Shown in pieces: positions 9,568-18,387 of a stretch of DNA of 64,000 nucleotides (the first letter of the stretch is position 1; each line of letters starts with the position of its first letter). Location: positions 558,001 to 622,000 of the forward strand of contig CAXXKC010000002.1 of NCBI GenBank assembly GCA_963674835.2, given 5' to 3'. The notes below the pieces were generated by a model that searched no databases, had not been told where the DNA came from, and worked only from the letters and a program-made list of their open reading frames with translations. The position numbers and the translations under genes were made by a program. The DNA is from G963674835 sp963674835 (lineage in GTDB: Bacteria > Planctomycetota > Planctomycetia > Pirellulales > Thermoguttaceae).

Positions 9568-10818
9568 TTACTGGCCGAGGAACAGCGGGCGGATGTGCCG
9601 GTCGTAGAGGTTCGTGGTGACGTTTTCGGCAATCACGTCTGCGTGCTTCTCCAGGGCGGCCAGAAAACGCGGGCCGAGCTCGGCGGCCACCTTGTAGCCT
9701 ACGTGCAGAAGCTGGCGAACGTTGGGATTGTACGCCGCGCACGAGGGGTCGTGTCGCAGGGCGTCGGCAAAGGCCGGGCCATCCCACGCCGCGACCGTCT
9801 CGACCGAGGGAAGGGCCCCGCGATCGATATCGACCACAGAGGCGTACGGGGCGCAGAGCTCGTCGGCACGGCCAAGGGCCTGGGCGTAGATGGCCTTGGC
9901 GATCTCCAGACCATCGCCGCCAGCCAGAGCCAGCCCGATCAGCTCCTCAAGCCAAGTCGTGCCGGCGGTTTTCAGGTGCACACCGGCATCCAGCCGTTGG
10001 AGCGTCTGGTGCATCGGTGCGTAGATGGAGAACTTGTCGCTGCCGGAATGGACGCTGAGTTTCAGATTGTCGGGCAGGCCGAACTGCCGGCGGGCCACGG
10101 CAAGCACGGCCACGTCTTGCTCGAATTCGCGGGCGAATGCAGCAACGTCGCCCACATAGTCGACCCCCTTGTTGAACCGGCCGCTGAAGCGCGGGGCGAT
10201 CGTCTGGAGGGGAATGGCCTCGTCGGCCAGCGCCGCCAGGATCAGGAACAGTTCGTCGGGGGTCTGCGGCGTGTCGGTTTCGTCCATCGACACTTCCGTA
10301 ACGAACGTGTCCGGCCCCTTGGCCTTTTCGATGTGCCGGTAGATCTGGCTGGCATGCTGAACGGCAAGGAGGAACTTCTGCCCGGTCCGAGCAATCGTTT
10401 CCTCGGTGATTTCCAGGGGTGCTTCCAGGCCCGGCAGTTCCAGCCGCCCGACAAGCGGCCGGCAGCGGCTGACAAATTGGGCTAGATCGTCGGAGGCCGG
10501 AGGAGTCCCGATGCTGTCGGCCACGTCGAGTGTGAAGAAGTCGCTGGACTCGAGGAAGGCGTCGACATTCTTCAGCCCGATGTGATCGGCGTCGACGAAC
10601 CAGGGGCGAGTGCATGCACGGGCCTTGCATGCAGCGTCGGCCTCGGAACGAACGTCGCTTGGCGAGCTGCCGACGATGGAGTGCTCGCGATGCGATTTGT
10701 TCCAGACGGGCGAGATGTCTACGCCCTGCTCGGCCGCCCGCAACAGAGCGTCGAGCTGAGCAGGCCCCTCGTGGGCAAAACGGTCGCCGACTCCGAGCGA
10801 ATACTTCGGCAGCAGCAT
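9568..10818 (-). CDS. Tagaturonate epimerase family protein (UxaE-like)
   Basis: The 416-residue protein resembles the UxaE family, a metal-dependent cytoplasmic enzyme that interconverts tagaturonate and fructuronate in hexuronate catabolism. Supporting segments are the start MLLPKYSLGVGDRFAHEG, the DADHIGLKN stretch and SVHSGSDKFSIYAPMH. The ATG at 10818 is preceded by AAAGGA. It lies 85 bp upstream of the TIM-barrel isomerase on the same strand and 1.9 kb from the sugar-acid catabolic block, suggesting uronate use. The family assignment is reasonable; the exact substrate is inferred. Confidence 0.65.
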   Translation of the reverse strand: MLLPKYSLGVGDRFAHEGPAQLDALLRAAEQGVDISPVWNKSHREHSIVGSSPSDVRSEADAACKARACTRPWFVDADHIGLKNVDAFLESSDFFTLDVADSIGTPPASDDLAQFVSRCRPLVGRLELPGLEAPLEITEETIARTGQKFLLAVQHASQIYRHIEKAKGPDTFVTEVSMDETDTPQTPDELFLILAALADEAIPLQTIAPRFSGRFNKGVDYVGDVAAFAREFEQDVAVLAVARRQFGLPDNLKLSVHSGSDKFSIYAPMHQTLQRLDAGVHLKTAGTTWLEELIGLALAGGDGLEIAKAIYAQALGRADELCAPYASVVDIDRGALPSVETVAAWDGPAFADALRHDPSCAAYNPNVRQLLHVGYKVAAELGPRFLAALEKHADVIAENVTTNLYDRHIRPLFLGQ

Positions 10819-11268
10819 GCGCGATGGTTCCTTTCAAGCACGTGGAATGTCGCCAGCAAGTCCTAACCTTGCTTGTCTTCGGCAGTTACGATTTCAGCAT
10901 TCTACCGGTTTCTCCGCCCGTCGCAAGCAGTGGGTTCATATTCCGGTCTGCTGTCACGGGGCCGTCGCCGATGGAGGGCCGGTGCATCGGACGGCCAGCG
11001 GCAGCCGGTCTCGCCAGTCCTGGCGTCCTTGAACAGAACGCATAGAATTGGGCGACAAGCTGATTTCACATCGCGATTGGGACGGTGTAGTACCCAGCTA
11101 CATGCTCACTGCGCCGCGTGTTTTCCCAGCCGAGGACGGCTGGGCTACGTGCAGGCGCCGGTGGCTGCGGTGTGGGATGGTCTCGACGCGCTGGTGTTGG
11201 CCGGCGTCTTGAGAGAAGGGCTTCTGCTGGTCGTCAAACTCACATCATTACGCGAGAAAGGTGCCGTC
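10819..11268. other. Intergenic region between uxaE-like gene and mscL
   Basis: This 450-bp stretch separates divergent genes and must hold the promoters of both. The only clear structure is the REP-like palindrome at 11125-11144. A plus-strand frame continuous with mscL is open upstream, but has no family similarity and no good ribosome-binding site; I treat it as non-coding. Confidence 0.5.
11125..11148. repeat. REP-like palindromic repeat, copy 1
   Basis: CCCAGCCG and CGGCTGGG form an 8-bp stem around AGGA, followed by GCTAC. The core AGCCGAGG-CGGCTGGGCTAC recurs at 42301-42321 in the nif cluster with one base changed (A/G). No T-run follows, so it is not an ordinary terminator. It is probably a dispersed intergenic repeat. 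Confidence 0.55.
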
Positions 11269-11712
11269 ATGTCGGATGAATCGATGTCGAAGCCGCTACT
11301 GCGGGTCCCCACGAAACAAGCCTGGTCGTTGTACGAGGAGTTCAAGAACTTCGCCTTCAAGGGCAACGTGATCGACCTTGCCATCGGCGTCATCATCGGG
11401 GCCGCCTTTGGCAAGATCGTTGACTCGTTGGTGAAGAACCTGATCATGCCGTTGATCAGCATTCTTGTACCGGGCCAGCAGAGTTACCTGGCATGGAAGT
11501 GGACGATCGGCGACACGCAGATTCCCTATGGACTGTTTCTCGGCGATGTGCTCAATTTCATCATCGTGGCCTTGGCCCTGTTCTTTTTCATCGTGAAATT
11601 CCTGGGCTGGGTCATGAAGAGCAAAAAGCAGGAAGTGGCCGCGCCCCCGCCGCCGACGAAGGACCAAGAGCTGCTGGGCGAGATTCGCGACCTGCTGAAG
11701 GCGCGCGCGTGA
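11269..11712 (+). CDS. mscL: Large-conductance mechanosensitive channel MscL
   Basis: The 147-residue inner-membrane channel opens under hypo-osmotic stress. The N-terminal helix and first membrane segment read FAFKGNVIDLAIGVIIGAAF, the family hallmark. The second membrane segment is around FIIVALALFFFIVKFL, and the C-terminal helix (DQELLGEIRDLLKA) follows a Pro-rich linker. The ATG at 11269 follows GAAAGG and gives a normal length with a slightly long N-terminal tail. The DUF4239 gene follows after 73 bp on the same strand. Confidence 0.96.
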   Translation: MSDESMSKPLLRVPTKQAWSLYEEFKNFAFKGNVIDLAIGVIIGAAFGKIVDSLVKNLIMPLISILVPGQQSYLAWKWTIGDTQIPYGLFLGDVLNFIIVALALFFFIVKFLGWVMKSKKQEVAAPPPPTKDQELLGEIRDLLKARA

Positions 11713-11785
11713 GCGATGCGCCGGTCGGTGGTCGCAGTCGCCCGCCCCCCGCCGGGGCAGTCGCTTCGGCCGCAAAACGGGGAGC

Positions 11786-12613
11786 ATGTTGTTCAAGAGA
11801 CTGGGACCTTTACAAACCATCAGGGGTGAGGTGGGTATGTCGTATGCCGAACTGGTTTCCGTGCAAGCCATGGGGCTGTTCGCCGGAATGCTTGTTCTTC
11901 TGGAAATCGGCCGAAGGCTTGGCCAACGCCATTGGCGAAAGAACCCAGAGGGAGCTCGAGCGGGGGTTGCCGTCGTGGAGGGTGCGGTCTTTGGTCTTCT
12001 CGGGTTGCTGCTGGCGTTCACGTTCTCGGGTGCCGCCAGTCGGTTCGACTCGCGGCGGAACCTGATTGTCGAAGAAACCAACGCGATTGGCACTGCCTAT
12101 TTGCGACTCGACCTGCTCTCGGTCTCCCATAAGGCAACGATGCAGGAGCTGTTTCGACGTTATGTGGACGCGAGGCTCGAAGTGTACCATGAGCTTCCGG
12201 ATCTGGACGCGGCGAAAGAGTCGCTAGAGAAGGTCGGTGCCTTGCAGGGCGAGATCTGGCGTGAGGCAGTCGCGGCCTGCCGTGAGAATCAGTCCCAGCC
12301 GACGTACATGCTCTTGCTACCCTCGCTCAACCAGATGTTCGACATCGCCGCAACGCGAACGATGGCGGCGAAAACCCATCCGCCGGCAATCATCTTCGCC
12401 ATGCTGAGCGCTTTGGTGATGATCGGCTCGCTCTTGGCAGGCGTGGGAATGGCCGGCAGCGCCACGCGGAGCTGGATTCACATTTTCGCGTTTGCCGCCA
12501 TTTTGGCTGCGACGCTCTACGTTGTGCTGGACCTCGAATACCCACGGCTGGGCCTGATTCAGATCGACGCCTTCGACCAGATGCTCGTCGACCTTCGTCA
12601 CGGCATGAAGTAG
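11786..12613 (+). CDS. DUF4239 (bestrophin-like) membrane protein
   Basis: The 275-residue predicted membrane protein has hydrophobic segments near residues 20-40, 65-85, 205-225 and 232-250, the arrangement of DUF4239 proteins. The motif GLLLAFTFSGAASRFDSRR followed by EETNAIGTAYLRLDLL is typical of that family. Function is unknown; a distant relation to bestrophin channels has been proposed. An alternative start is the ATG at 11837. It may be co-transcribed with mscL, pointing loosely to envelope or ion homeostasis. Confidence 0.75.
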   Translation: MLFKRLGPLQTIRGEVGMSYAELVSVQAMGLFAGMLVLLEIGRRLGQRHWRKNPEGARAGVAVVEGAVFGLLGLLLAFTFSGAASRFDSRRNLIVEETNAIGTAYLRLDLLSVSHKATMQELFRRYVDARLEVYHELPDLDAAKESLEKVGALQGEIWREAVAACRENQSQPTYMLLLPSLNQMFDIAATRTMAAKTHPPAIIFAMLSALVMIGSLLAGVGMAGSATRSWIHIFAFAAILAATLYVVLDLEYPRLGLIQIDAFDQMLVDLRHGMK

Positions 12614-12668
12614 GCACTCGGTGCGAAGTTCGAGCGTCTGAGGGCTGCGGCAAGAATGCATGCCAGCG

Positions 12669-14369
12669 TCAATAGAATTCGACCCCGAAGAGTCTCGCCT
12701 GCCGGAGCCGGAAGCGGAGGATGACCGGCTTGCCACCGTGCTTGAGCGAGTCCTCGCCGTTCCAGGTGACTTTCATTGCCAAGCCATCGCCGATCAGGCG
12801 GTCGGCATCCGCCAGTGATCGGCCGGGCACATCTTCACCCTGGCCAAACAGCCGAACGGCTACCTGAATGTAGCCGGTCGGCAAGACCGTGGCATTCAGC
12901 CGTATGTGGTCGCCGGGCGGCACGATCGCCACGGTAGCAAATCCGCCCTCGTCGTCGCATTGCAGGGCAACCAGCCGCCCTTTGGGCCAAGTGGCCAGTC
13001 CGGATATGCCTTCGACGCCGGGAAACAACCCCTTGCGTTGGCTGATATCGCGGCCGGGATACTTGTGCGGGATAGGCGTGCCGCCATAAGCGATGCACCA
13101 GCGGTCGCCGGGATACTCCAGCAACTCGCCGGTACAGGTCACGAAAGCCCCATCCCGCTCGCCCGGGCTGCTCGGTGCGACGACCGGCCCACCGGGAACA
13201 CGCGACCATGTCCATCCGTCCGCACTGGAAAGCAGCCAGACAGAGCCGGCGTCCTTCTCCAACTCCCAGAGCCAGGGAAACATGACGTGGTTATCGGGGC
13301 ATCCGGGCAGCGTCGTTTTGGCGTTGGTGTACCAGACGTGATTGGGAGCCATGTCGGCTCCCGTGCCAACGACCACTTCGGCCTTGCTGAAGTGCCGAAA
13401 GTCGTTGCTCACGGCACGGCCAATCGAGCGGCGGCCGACGCCGATCCACACGTCCGAGTTGTCGGGAACGTAGCCGGCGGCGCGCTGGTTCACTTGCCAC
13501 GTGCGAACGTAGGCGATGTACTGCTTGCGGTCGACGTCGTAGTAGCAGGTGTTCTGCGTGTCGGCATGCTGGACCATCAACGGCTCGGGGAGCGAAGTCC
13601 AATGAATTCCGTCGGGCGACACGGCCCCGAACACACCCACCACGCAGCGGTAGCCGCCGACGTCGGGGCGGCGGGCCATGGTGTCGGCCTCACCGGGGTA
13701 CTTCTTTTCGAACGCAGCCCACTCCTCGTCGGTAATCAGGCCCAGGTGGAGCAGTTTGAAGTGTTCTTCTTTCGATGTTGGGTCCACGAAGACGTAGCCG
13801 CCATGAAAGCCTCTGGTGGATCCGTTGAGATCGTTCCGCAGCACGATGTTGTTTTCGCGATTGCCGGCATATTCGATGAGCCCCAGCTTCGGCATATCCC
13901 ACTTCACGCCGTCGATCGATTCGGCATAGGCAAGATGGGCGTTGTGACCAGGAAGGATCTTGTCTTTGGTGCTGAACGGCTCGGGTTCGGCACACGGGGA
14001 GACTGTGTACCAGGCCTTGTACTTGCCGTCGTCGTACAAGGTGGCAGCCAACTGGTCGGGGAGAAAGGGCACCTTGGTCGCCGGCTGCGCCACGAGGCGG
14101 ATGCCGTGCGGCATGTCGATGGGCACAAAGCGGGCCGGTCGCGTTCCGTCGCCTTTGAGCCAGGCGCCGACGTTTTGCGAGCCGTCGCCCGCCTTGGGAT
14201 CGCGTTGGATCTGCCAGCTGAATTGCCCCTGGCGAACGTACTTCCAACTCGTGAAGTAGATTGATCGCCCCCGCAACGCAACCGGCTCACCGTAATAGGT
14301 CTGCGCCTGCACGGGAGTTGCCGAGATCAGGTACATTGCTGGCAGGAACGTGGCAAGAAGGGTTCTCAT
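12669..14369 (-). CDS. Exported glycoside-hydrolase-like protein (GH32/43-type beta-propeller)
   Basis: From the ATG at 14369 (AGGAG ten bases upstream, lying inside the slightly longer open frame) the protein has 566 residues with a signal peptide ending near TPVQA. The body carries repeated propeller-like segments (GHNAHLAYAESIDGVKW, GVFGAVSPDGIHWTSLPEPL, VWLLSSADGWTWSRVPGGP), characteristic of five-bladed glycosidases and related planctomycete proteins. I cannot assign catalytic acids confidently. It is the last gene of the minus-strand sugar-acid block, 33 bp after the symporter, so it may release the imported sugar. It could instead be a non-catalytic propeller. Confidence 0.6.
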   Translation of the reverse strand: MRTLLATFLPAMYLISATPVQAQTYYGEPVALRGRSIYFTSWKYVRQGQFSWQIQRDPKAGDGSQNVGAWLKGDGTRPARFVPIDMPHGIRLVAQPATKVPFLPDQLAATLYDDGKYKAWYTVSPCAEPEPFSTKDKILPGHNAHLAYAESIDGVKWDMPKLGLIEYAGNRENNIVLRNDLNGSTRGFHGGYVFVDPTSKEEHFKLLHLGLITDEEWAAFEKKYPGEADTMARRPDVGGYRCVVGVFGAVSPDGIHWTSLPEPLMVQHADTQNTCYYDVDRKQYIAYVRTWQVNQRAAGYVPDNSDVWIGVGRRSIGRAVSNDFRHFSKAEVVVGTGADMAPNHVWYTNAKTTLPGCPDNHVMFPWLWELEKDAGSVWLLSSADGWTWSRVPGGPVVAPSSPGERDGAFVTCTGELLEYPGDRWCIAYGGTPIPHKYPGRDISQRKGLFPGVEGISGLATWPKGRLVALQCDDEGGFATVAIVPPGDHIRLNATVLPTGYIQVAVRLFGQGEDVPGRSLADADRLIGDGLAMKVTWNGEDSLKHGGKPVILRFRLRQARLFGVEFY

Positions 14370-14402
14370 GGCAGTTCTTCTCCTACGGCTCATTCGACGT
14401 AT

Positions 14403-15983
14403 CTACTCGTTGAGTGGTTGGCGCGTGATGGCGAACCAGTTCCATTGCTCGGCGGCCTTGGACATAGGGGAGACGATACCAAGACTATAGCCGACGATCA
14501 TGGCCGATACGAAACCGAACACGGCGGGCCAAAGGAAGCTGAGGGTGCTGAAGAAGGCCACGTAGACGCCGACCAGGGTGCCGACTAGCCCGCCGAGGAA
14601 GGCGCTGGCGCTTGTGGCGCGACGTGTGAACATGCCCAGCCAGAAGATGGCCAGCACGGGACCGGTGAACGTCTGGATGACCTTGTTGCCGATCTCGAAG
14701 AGCGTGCCCAATTGGTCGAGTTGGCAAGCTAGGAGCGTGCCGGACAGTCCAGCGACAACTGCCGCTACACGCGACAAGCGCAGTTGGAAGCGCTGTTCGT
14801 CGGCGTCGGGGTTTTCCAGCGGCCGGCGCCGGCCTTTGACCAGCCGGTTGTAGAAATCGACGAAGATCACCGTGCTCTGCGAGTTGATTGCCGACGCAAT
14901 GGCCGACAGTGACGCGGCGACGATGGCCGCGATCACCGGCCCGGTGGTACCCTGTGGAAAGACCCGCGACATGAAGTACGGAAAGTAGTAATCGGTGTTG
15001 CTGGCGACCCAGTCGGGGAGGTTCTCCTTGCGGAAGTAGATACTCAGGGCAACGCCGACGAACGTAAGGGTTACCATCCATACCGAATCACTGACGGCCG
15101 TGATAAGGAACCCCTGCCGGATGTCGCGAATGGTTCGCGAGGTCTGAAAACGCTGAACCATGACCTGGTCGCTCGTATAGCTGGTGAGGCGACCGACGAG
15201 CACGGCAATCAGCATGCCCCACCAGGTGACCGGCTCACGAAAGAGCTCGAGCACCTGCGCGGCGAAGCCAGCGGTTGCAGCCTGAGTCGTCACGTGCGTG
15301 CCGCCACTAAGGGCCGCATCGAAAAGCTCACCCATGCTGACGGGAACGTTGATGAAGACGACAACGAGCGTCAACAGAAGGCCACCGAACATGGCCAGGA
15401 ACTGGATGACCTCGGTCCAGATGACGGCTTTCACGCCGCCTAGCATCGTATAGGTGGTGGCAACGGCACCCAGCACCAGGATGGTGGGTTTCAGCGGAAG
15501 TTGCCCGCCGGTGGCCGTGTGGAATGCCAGGCAAGGAACGTACAGCGCCGTGGCCATCCATCCTAGACGCCAGAGAAGGAAGATAACGGCCGTCAGGCTG
15601 CGGACGGCAACGTTGAAACGGTTCTCCAGGTATTCGTAGGCGGAGTACACGTCCAACCGCCGGTACATGGGCATGGTGACGAAGAACGCGTAGGGATAGA
15701 GGACGAACCATGACAGGCTGCCAAGGACGACTGCTATGCCGAACTTCAGGAAGGCCGACGGCTGCGTGAGGTAGTCGATGCCGCTGTTGAGCGCGGCCAT
15801 GAGCGACAATCCCAGGGGGAGCCAACTCATGTGCTTGCCGGCAAGGAAGTACTCCTTGAGGCTGCGTTGGCGGCGCGAATGATACCAGCCGATGCTCAGG
15901 AGCATCAGCATGTAGAGCCCAATGATTGCCCAGTCGGGCCAGCCGAAAGAAAGGGTTGAGGCGGATGACTTGGGCATGGGCAT
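14403..15983 (-). CDS. Sodium:solute symporter family (SSS/SGLT) transporter
   Basis: The 526-residue polytopic inner-membrane protein has about 13 hydrophobic helices. Family features are the N-terminal GWPDWAIIGLYM segment, SLKEYFLAGKHMSWLPLGLSL with the unwound first core helix, and VILGAV-type later helices. The closest type is the sodium/glucose-galactose-like branch. It sits between the dehydratase and glycosidase genes on the same strand, and probably imports the sugar or sugar acid catabolised by this block. The substrate is unknown. Confidence 0.88.
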   Translation of the reverse strand: MPMPKSSASTLSFGWPDWAIIGLYMLMLLSIGWYHSRRQRSLKEYFLAGKHMSWLPLGLSLMAALNSGIDYLTQPSAFLKFGIAVVLGSLSWFVLYPYAFFVTMPMYRRLDVYSAYEYLENRFNVAVRSLTAVIFLLWRLGWMATALYVPCLAFHTATGGQLPLKPTILVLGAVATTYTMLGGVKAVIWTEVIQFLAMFGGLLLTLVVVFINVPVSMGELFDAALSGGTHVTTQAATAGFAAQVLELFREPVTWWGMLIAVLVGRLTSYTSDQVMVQRFQTSRTIRDIRQGFLITAVSDSVWMVTLTFVGVALSIYFRKENLPDWVASNTDYYFPYFMSRVFPQGTTGPVIAAIVAASLSAIASAINSQSTVIFVDFYNRLVKGRRRPLENPDADEQRFQLRLSRVAAVVAGLSGTLLACQLDQLGTLFEIGNKVIQTFTGPVLAIFWLGMFTRRATSASAFLGGLVGTLVGVYVAFFSTLSFLWPAVFGFVSAMIVGYSLGIVSPMSKAAEQWNWFAITRQPLNE

Positions 15984-16102
15984 GGTTCATCCCTTGGTCC
16001 AGTGTTTCCCGGTTAGGTAGACGCTTTGGTGGGGCTCGCTGCGCTCGGCCCACTCAACGAATCAGTTGAGCGTGCGGTGGTCGTGTGTTTGGCAGGAGAG
16101 GT

Positions 16103-17293
16103 TCAGTAATTGGTGCATGATCCGTCCTCGCGGCTCCAGTGGGGCGGCTCGGTCATGTCGGCGGGATGCAATCGGGCCGCTTCCCGGTTGAAGCGGACGC
16201 CGATGCCCGGGCTCGTGGGAATCGTTAGGCAACCGTCCGTCATTGCGAACGAGCATTCGAACACGTCGGGCAGCATCTCCTGGGGCGGCCAGAGGACTTC
16301 TTGCGGGCCGGCGTTGTCGCAGGCGAGATCCAAGTGCAAGGAGGCGGCGGTGCAGACCGGCCCGAGCGGGTTGTGCAAGAGGAGCTGTACGAGGTGCGTT
16401 TCGGCCATGGCGGCGATCTTCTTACCCTCGGTGATGCCACCGGTGAGACAGAGGTCGGCGCGAACGTAGTCGATCAGCTCTTCCTCGATGGCGGCGCGGA
16501 ATTCCCACTTCGTGGCCCATTGTTCGCCGGCCGCCAGCGGCACGCTGGTATGCGAACGGATGTGCCGGTAGCCGGCGGCGTGCTCGGAGCGAATGGGGTC
16601 TTCGACGACAAACATGCGTAGCGGCTCGCACTCGCGGCAGAACCATAGTGCTTCGGCAGGGCTCACCCGGGTGTGCAGATCGACCATCAGCTCCAGCCCG
16701 TCGCCGACGGTTTCGCGAACCGCGCGGAGTTGGGCGAGCGTTCGGCCCATCGCTTCCGCCGGCCGAAAGACGCCCTCTACGGCGTTGGGCGAGATGCGCA
16801 GATACTTCAGCCCTTCGCGGACGAAACGATCGGCCGTGGCGCGAATTTCGCCTTCGTCGATGTGCAGGTTGCCCTCCGCCGTCGAGCTCGATTGCGGATG
16901 TTCGACAACCGACGTCAGGTAGCCGGGCTGAAAGAAGCACTCAACGCGATCACGGCATCGTCCTCCGAGCAACTCGAAGACCGGGACGCCGAGGGCTTGC
17001 CCCTTGATGTCCCAAAGGGCGATGTCGATTGCCGAAAGAGCCGAGCCGATGAGCCGGTCGGCCGGATAGAAGCCGCCGCGGAACATGCGTTGCCACAAGT
17101 ACTCGATCCGCATGGGATCCTGGCCGACGAGCCATTGTTTGAGGTGGTCGACCGCGCCCTGGATGGCTTTCCATCGGCGTTGAAGGCCGGCTTCGCCCAC
17201 GCCGACAAGGCCTTCGTCGGTCTGGACGAGCACGACCACCAATGTCCGGCCCGGGGCTTGGACCGGCCACACCTCGATGTCGCGGATCTTCAT
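16103..17293 (-). CDS. Mandelate racemase/muconate lactonizing enzyme family sugar-acid dehydratase
   Basis: This 396-residue member of the enolase superfamily abstracts an alpha-proton and in this context most likely dehydrates an aldonic or uronic acid to a 2-keto-3-deoxy acid. The N-terminal capping domain (MKIRDIEVWPV...GVGEAGLQ) precedes the barrel. Metal-ligand carboxylates are expected in MVDLHTRVS, VVEDPI and AAGEQW, and SAIDIALWDIKGQALG is the conserved MR/MLE segment. Its ATG overlaps the stop of the upstream hydroxyacid dehydrogenase by 4 nt. It resembles galactonate dehydratase-like members, but the substrate is not fixed. Confidence 0.85.
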   Translation of the reverse strand: MKIRDIEVWPVQAPGRTLVVVLVQTDEGLVGVGEAGLQRRWKAIQGAVDHLKQWLVGQDPMRIEYLWQRMFRGGFYPADRLIGSALSAIDIALWDIKGQALGVPVFELLGGRCRDRVECFFQPGYLTSVVEHPQSSSTAEGNLHIDEGEIRATADRFVREGLKYLRISPNAVEGVFRPAEAMGRTLAQLRAVRETVGDGLELMVDLHTRVSPAEALWFCRECEPLRMFVVEDPIRSEHAAGYRHIRSHTSVPLAAGEQWATKWEFRAAIEEELIDYVRADLCLTGGITEGKKIAAMAETHLVQLLLHNPLGPVCTAASLHLDLACDNAGPQEVLWPPQEMLPDVFECSFAMTDGCLTIPTSPGIGVRFNREAARLHPADMTEPPHWSREDGSCTNY

Positions 17294-18312
17294 GACTGCT
17301 GACTCCCGGAGAAAGGGACTCTTCGGATGCCGCGCTCGTACACCTGGGGATTGACGACAAATTCGGGCCGACGGCCTTGGAGGACGGCGACGGCGTTGTC
17401 GATCGCGGTGCGAAAAACGGCGTGAACGCCTTCGATGGCACGATTGCCGTGATGAGGCGCGAAGACGACGTTCGGCAAACCTAGAAGAGGGCTACCGGCG
17501 GTCGTCGGCGGATCGTCGAGCCCGGCACCAGCCAAGCGATGCGCGAAAATGGCATCGCACAGGGCCGTTTCGTCGACGAGTTCCTGGCGTGCCGCGTTGA
17601 TGAGATACGCGGTCGGCTTCATCAGTGCGAGTTCGGCTCGACCGATCATGCCGCGTGTTTCTGCATTGAGCCGAACGTGCAGCGTGATGAAGTCGCTCTC
17701 ACGGAGAAGCGTGGGAAGGTCGACGATCTCGATGCCGTGTTTCTCGACGAACGCGGCGTCGGCGTTCGGCTCGGCGGCCAGGACGCGCATTTCGAATCCG
17801 GCTGCACGGCGGGCCACTGCCTGGCCGATCCGTCCCAAGCCGACGATCCCCAGGGTCTTTCGCCATGCGCCAACGCCCATACCGCGCCGGTGATCGCCTG
17901 TGCAGATCCGCTGGTGATAGTGGGGTACTTCGCGGGCGACGGCGAGCATGAGTGCCCAGGTCATGTCGGCGACGACCTCGACGCCTTCACGGACCGGCGC
18001 ATAAGTGACCACGATGCCGTTGTCGGTGGCCGCGTCGACATCGAGCCAGTCGTAGCCGCTGGCGGCAATGGAAAGCACGCGAATCGCCGGGTGACGTTGC
18101 ATGTGTTCGGCCAGCGGGATGTTTCGCAATGCAGCGGGCAGAATCAGGCCGTCGGCGCGACGGAGCACATCGTCGACCTGGTCGGCCGCAAGCGAGTGGA
18201 AGTCCGGATCAGCCTCCCAGGCAACGCCGGTTGCATCGAGGTATTGTCGGTGCGCGTCGATCACCTCGAGGCAGGTGGCGTTCAGGATCAGCAGACGGGG
18301 CGGTCGACTCAT
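17290..18312 (-). CDS. D-isomer-specific 2-hydroxyacid dehydrogenase
   Basis: The 340-residue NAD(P)-dependent dehydrogenase resembles phosphoglycerate dehydrogenase. The Rossmann motif GLGRIGQAVARRA is mid-protein. The catalytic Arg lies in LINAARQELVD, and the His sits in FAPHHGN near the C-terminus. It is likely to interconvert a 2-keto acid and a D-2-hydroxy acid in the sugar-acid pathway. It is coupled to the dehydratase gene by a 4-nt overlap and lies 75 bp after the aldehyde dehydrogenase. Confidence 0.88.
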   Translation of the reverse strand: MSRPPRLLILNATCLEVIDAHRQYLDATGVAWEADPDFHSLAADQVDDVLRRADGLILPAALRNIPLAEHMQRHPAIRVLSIAASGYDWLDVDAATDNGIVVTYAPVREGVEVVADMTWALMLAVAREVPHYHQRICTGDHRRGMGVGAWRKTLGIVGLGRIGQAVARRAAGFEMRVLAAEPNADAAFVEKHGIEIVDLPTLLRESDFITLHVRLNAETRGMIGRAELALMKPTAYLINAARQELVDETALCDAIFAHRLAGAGLDDPPTTAGSPLLGLPNVVFAPHHGNRAIEGVHAVFRTAIDNAVAVLQGRRPEFVVNPQVYERGIRRVPFSGSQQS

Positions 18313-18387
18313 CGGGGCGATTCTCGGGAGGGCGATGTCACACTGTCTGGGCGATCATGATCCGTGAGGATATTTGTCGGCCGACGA

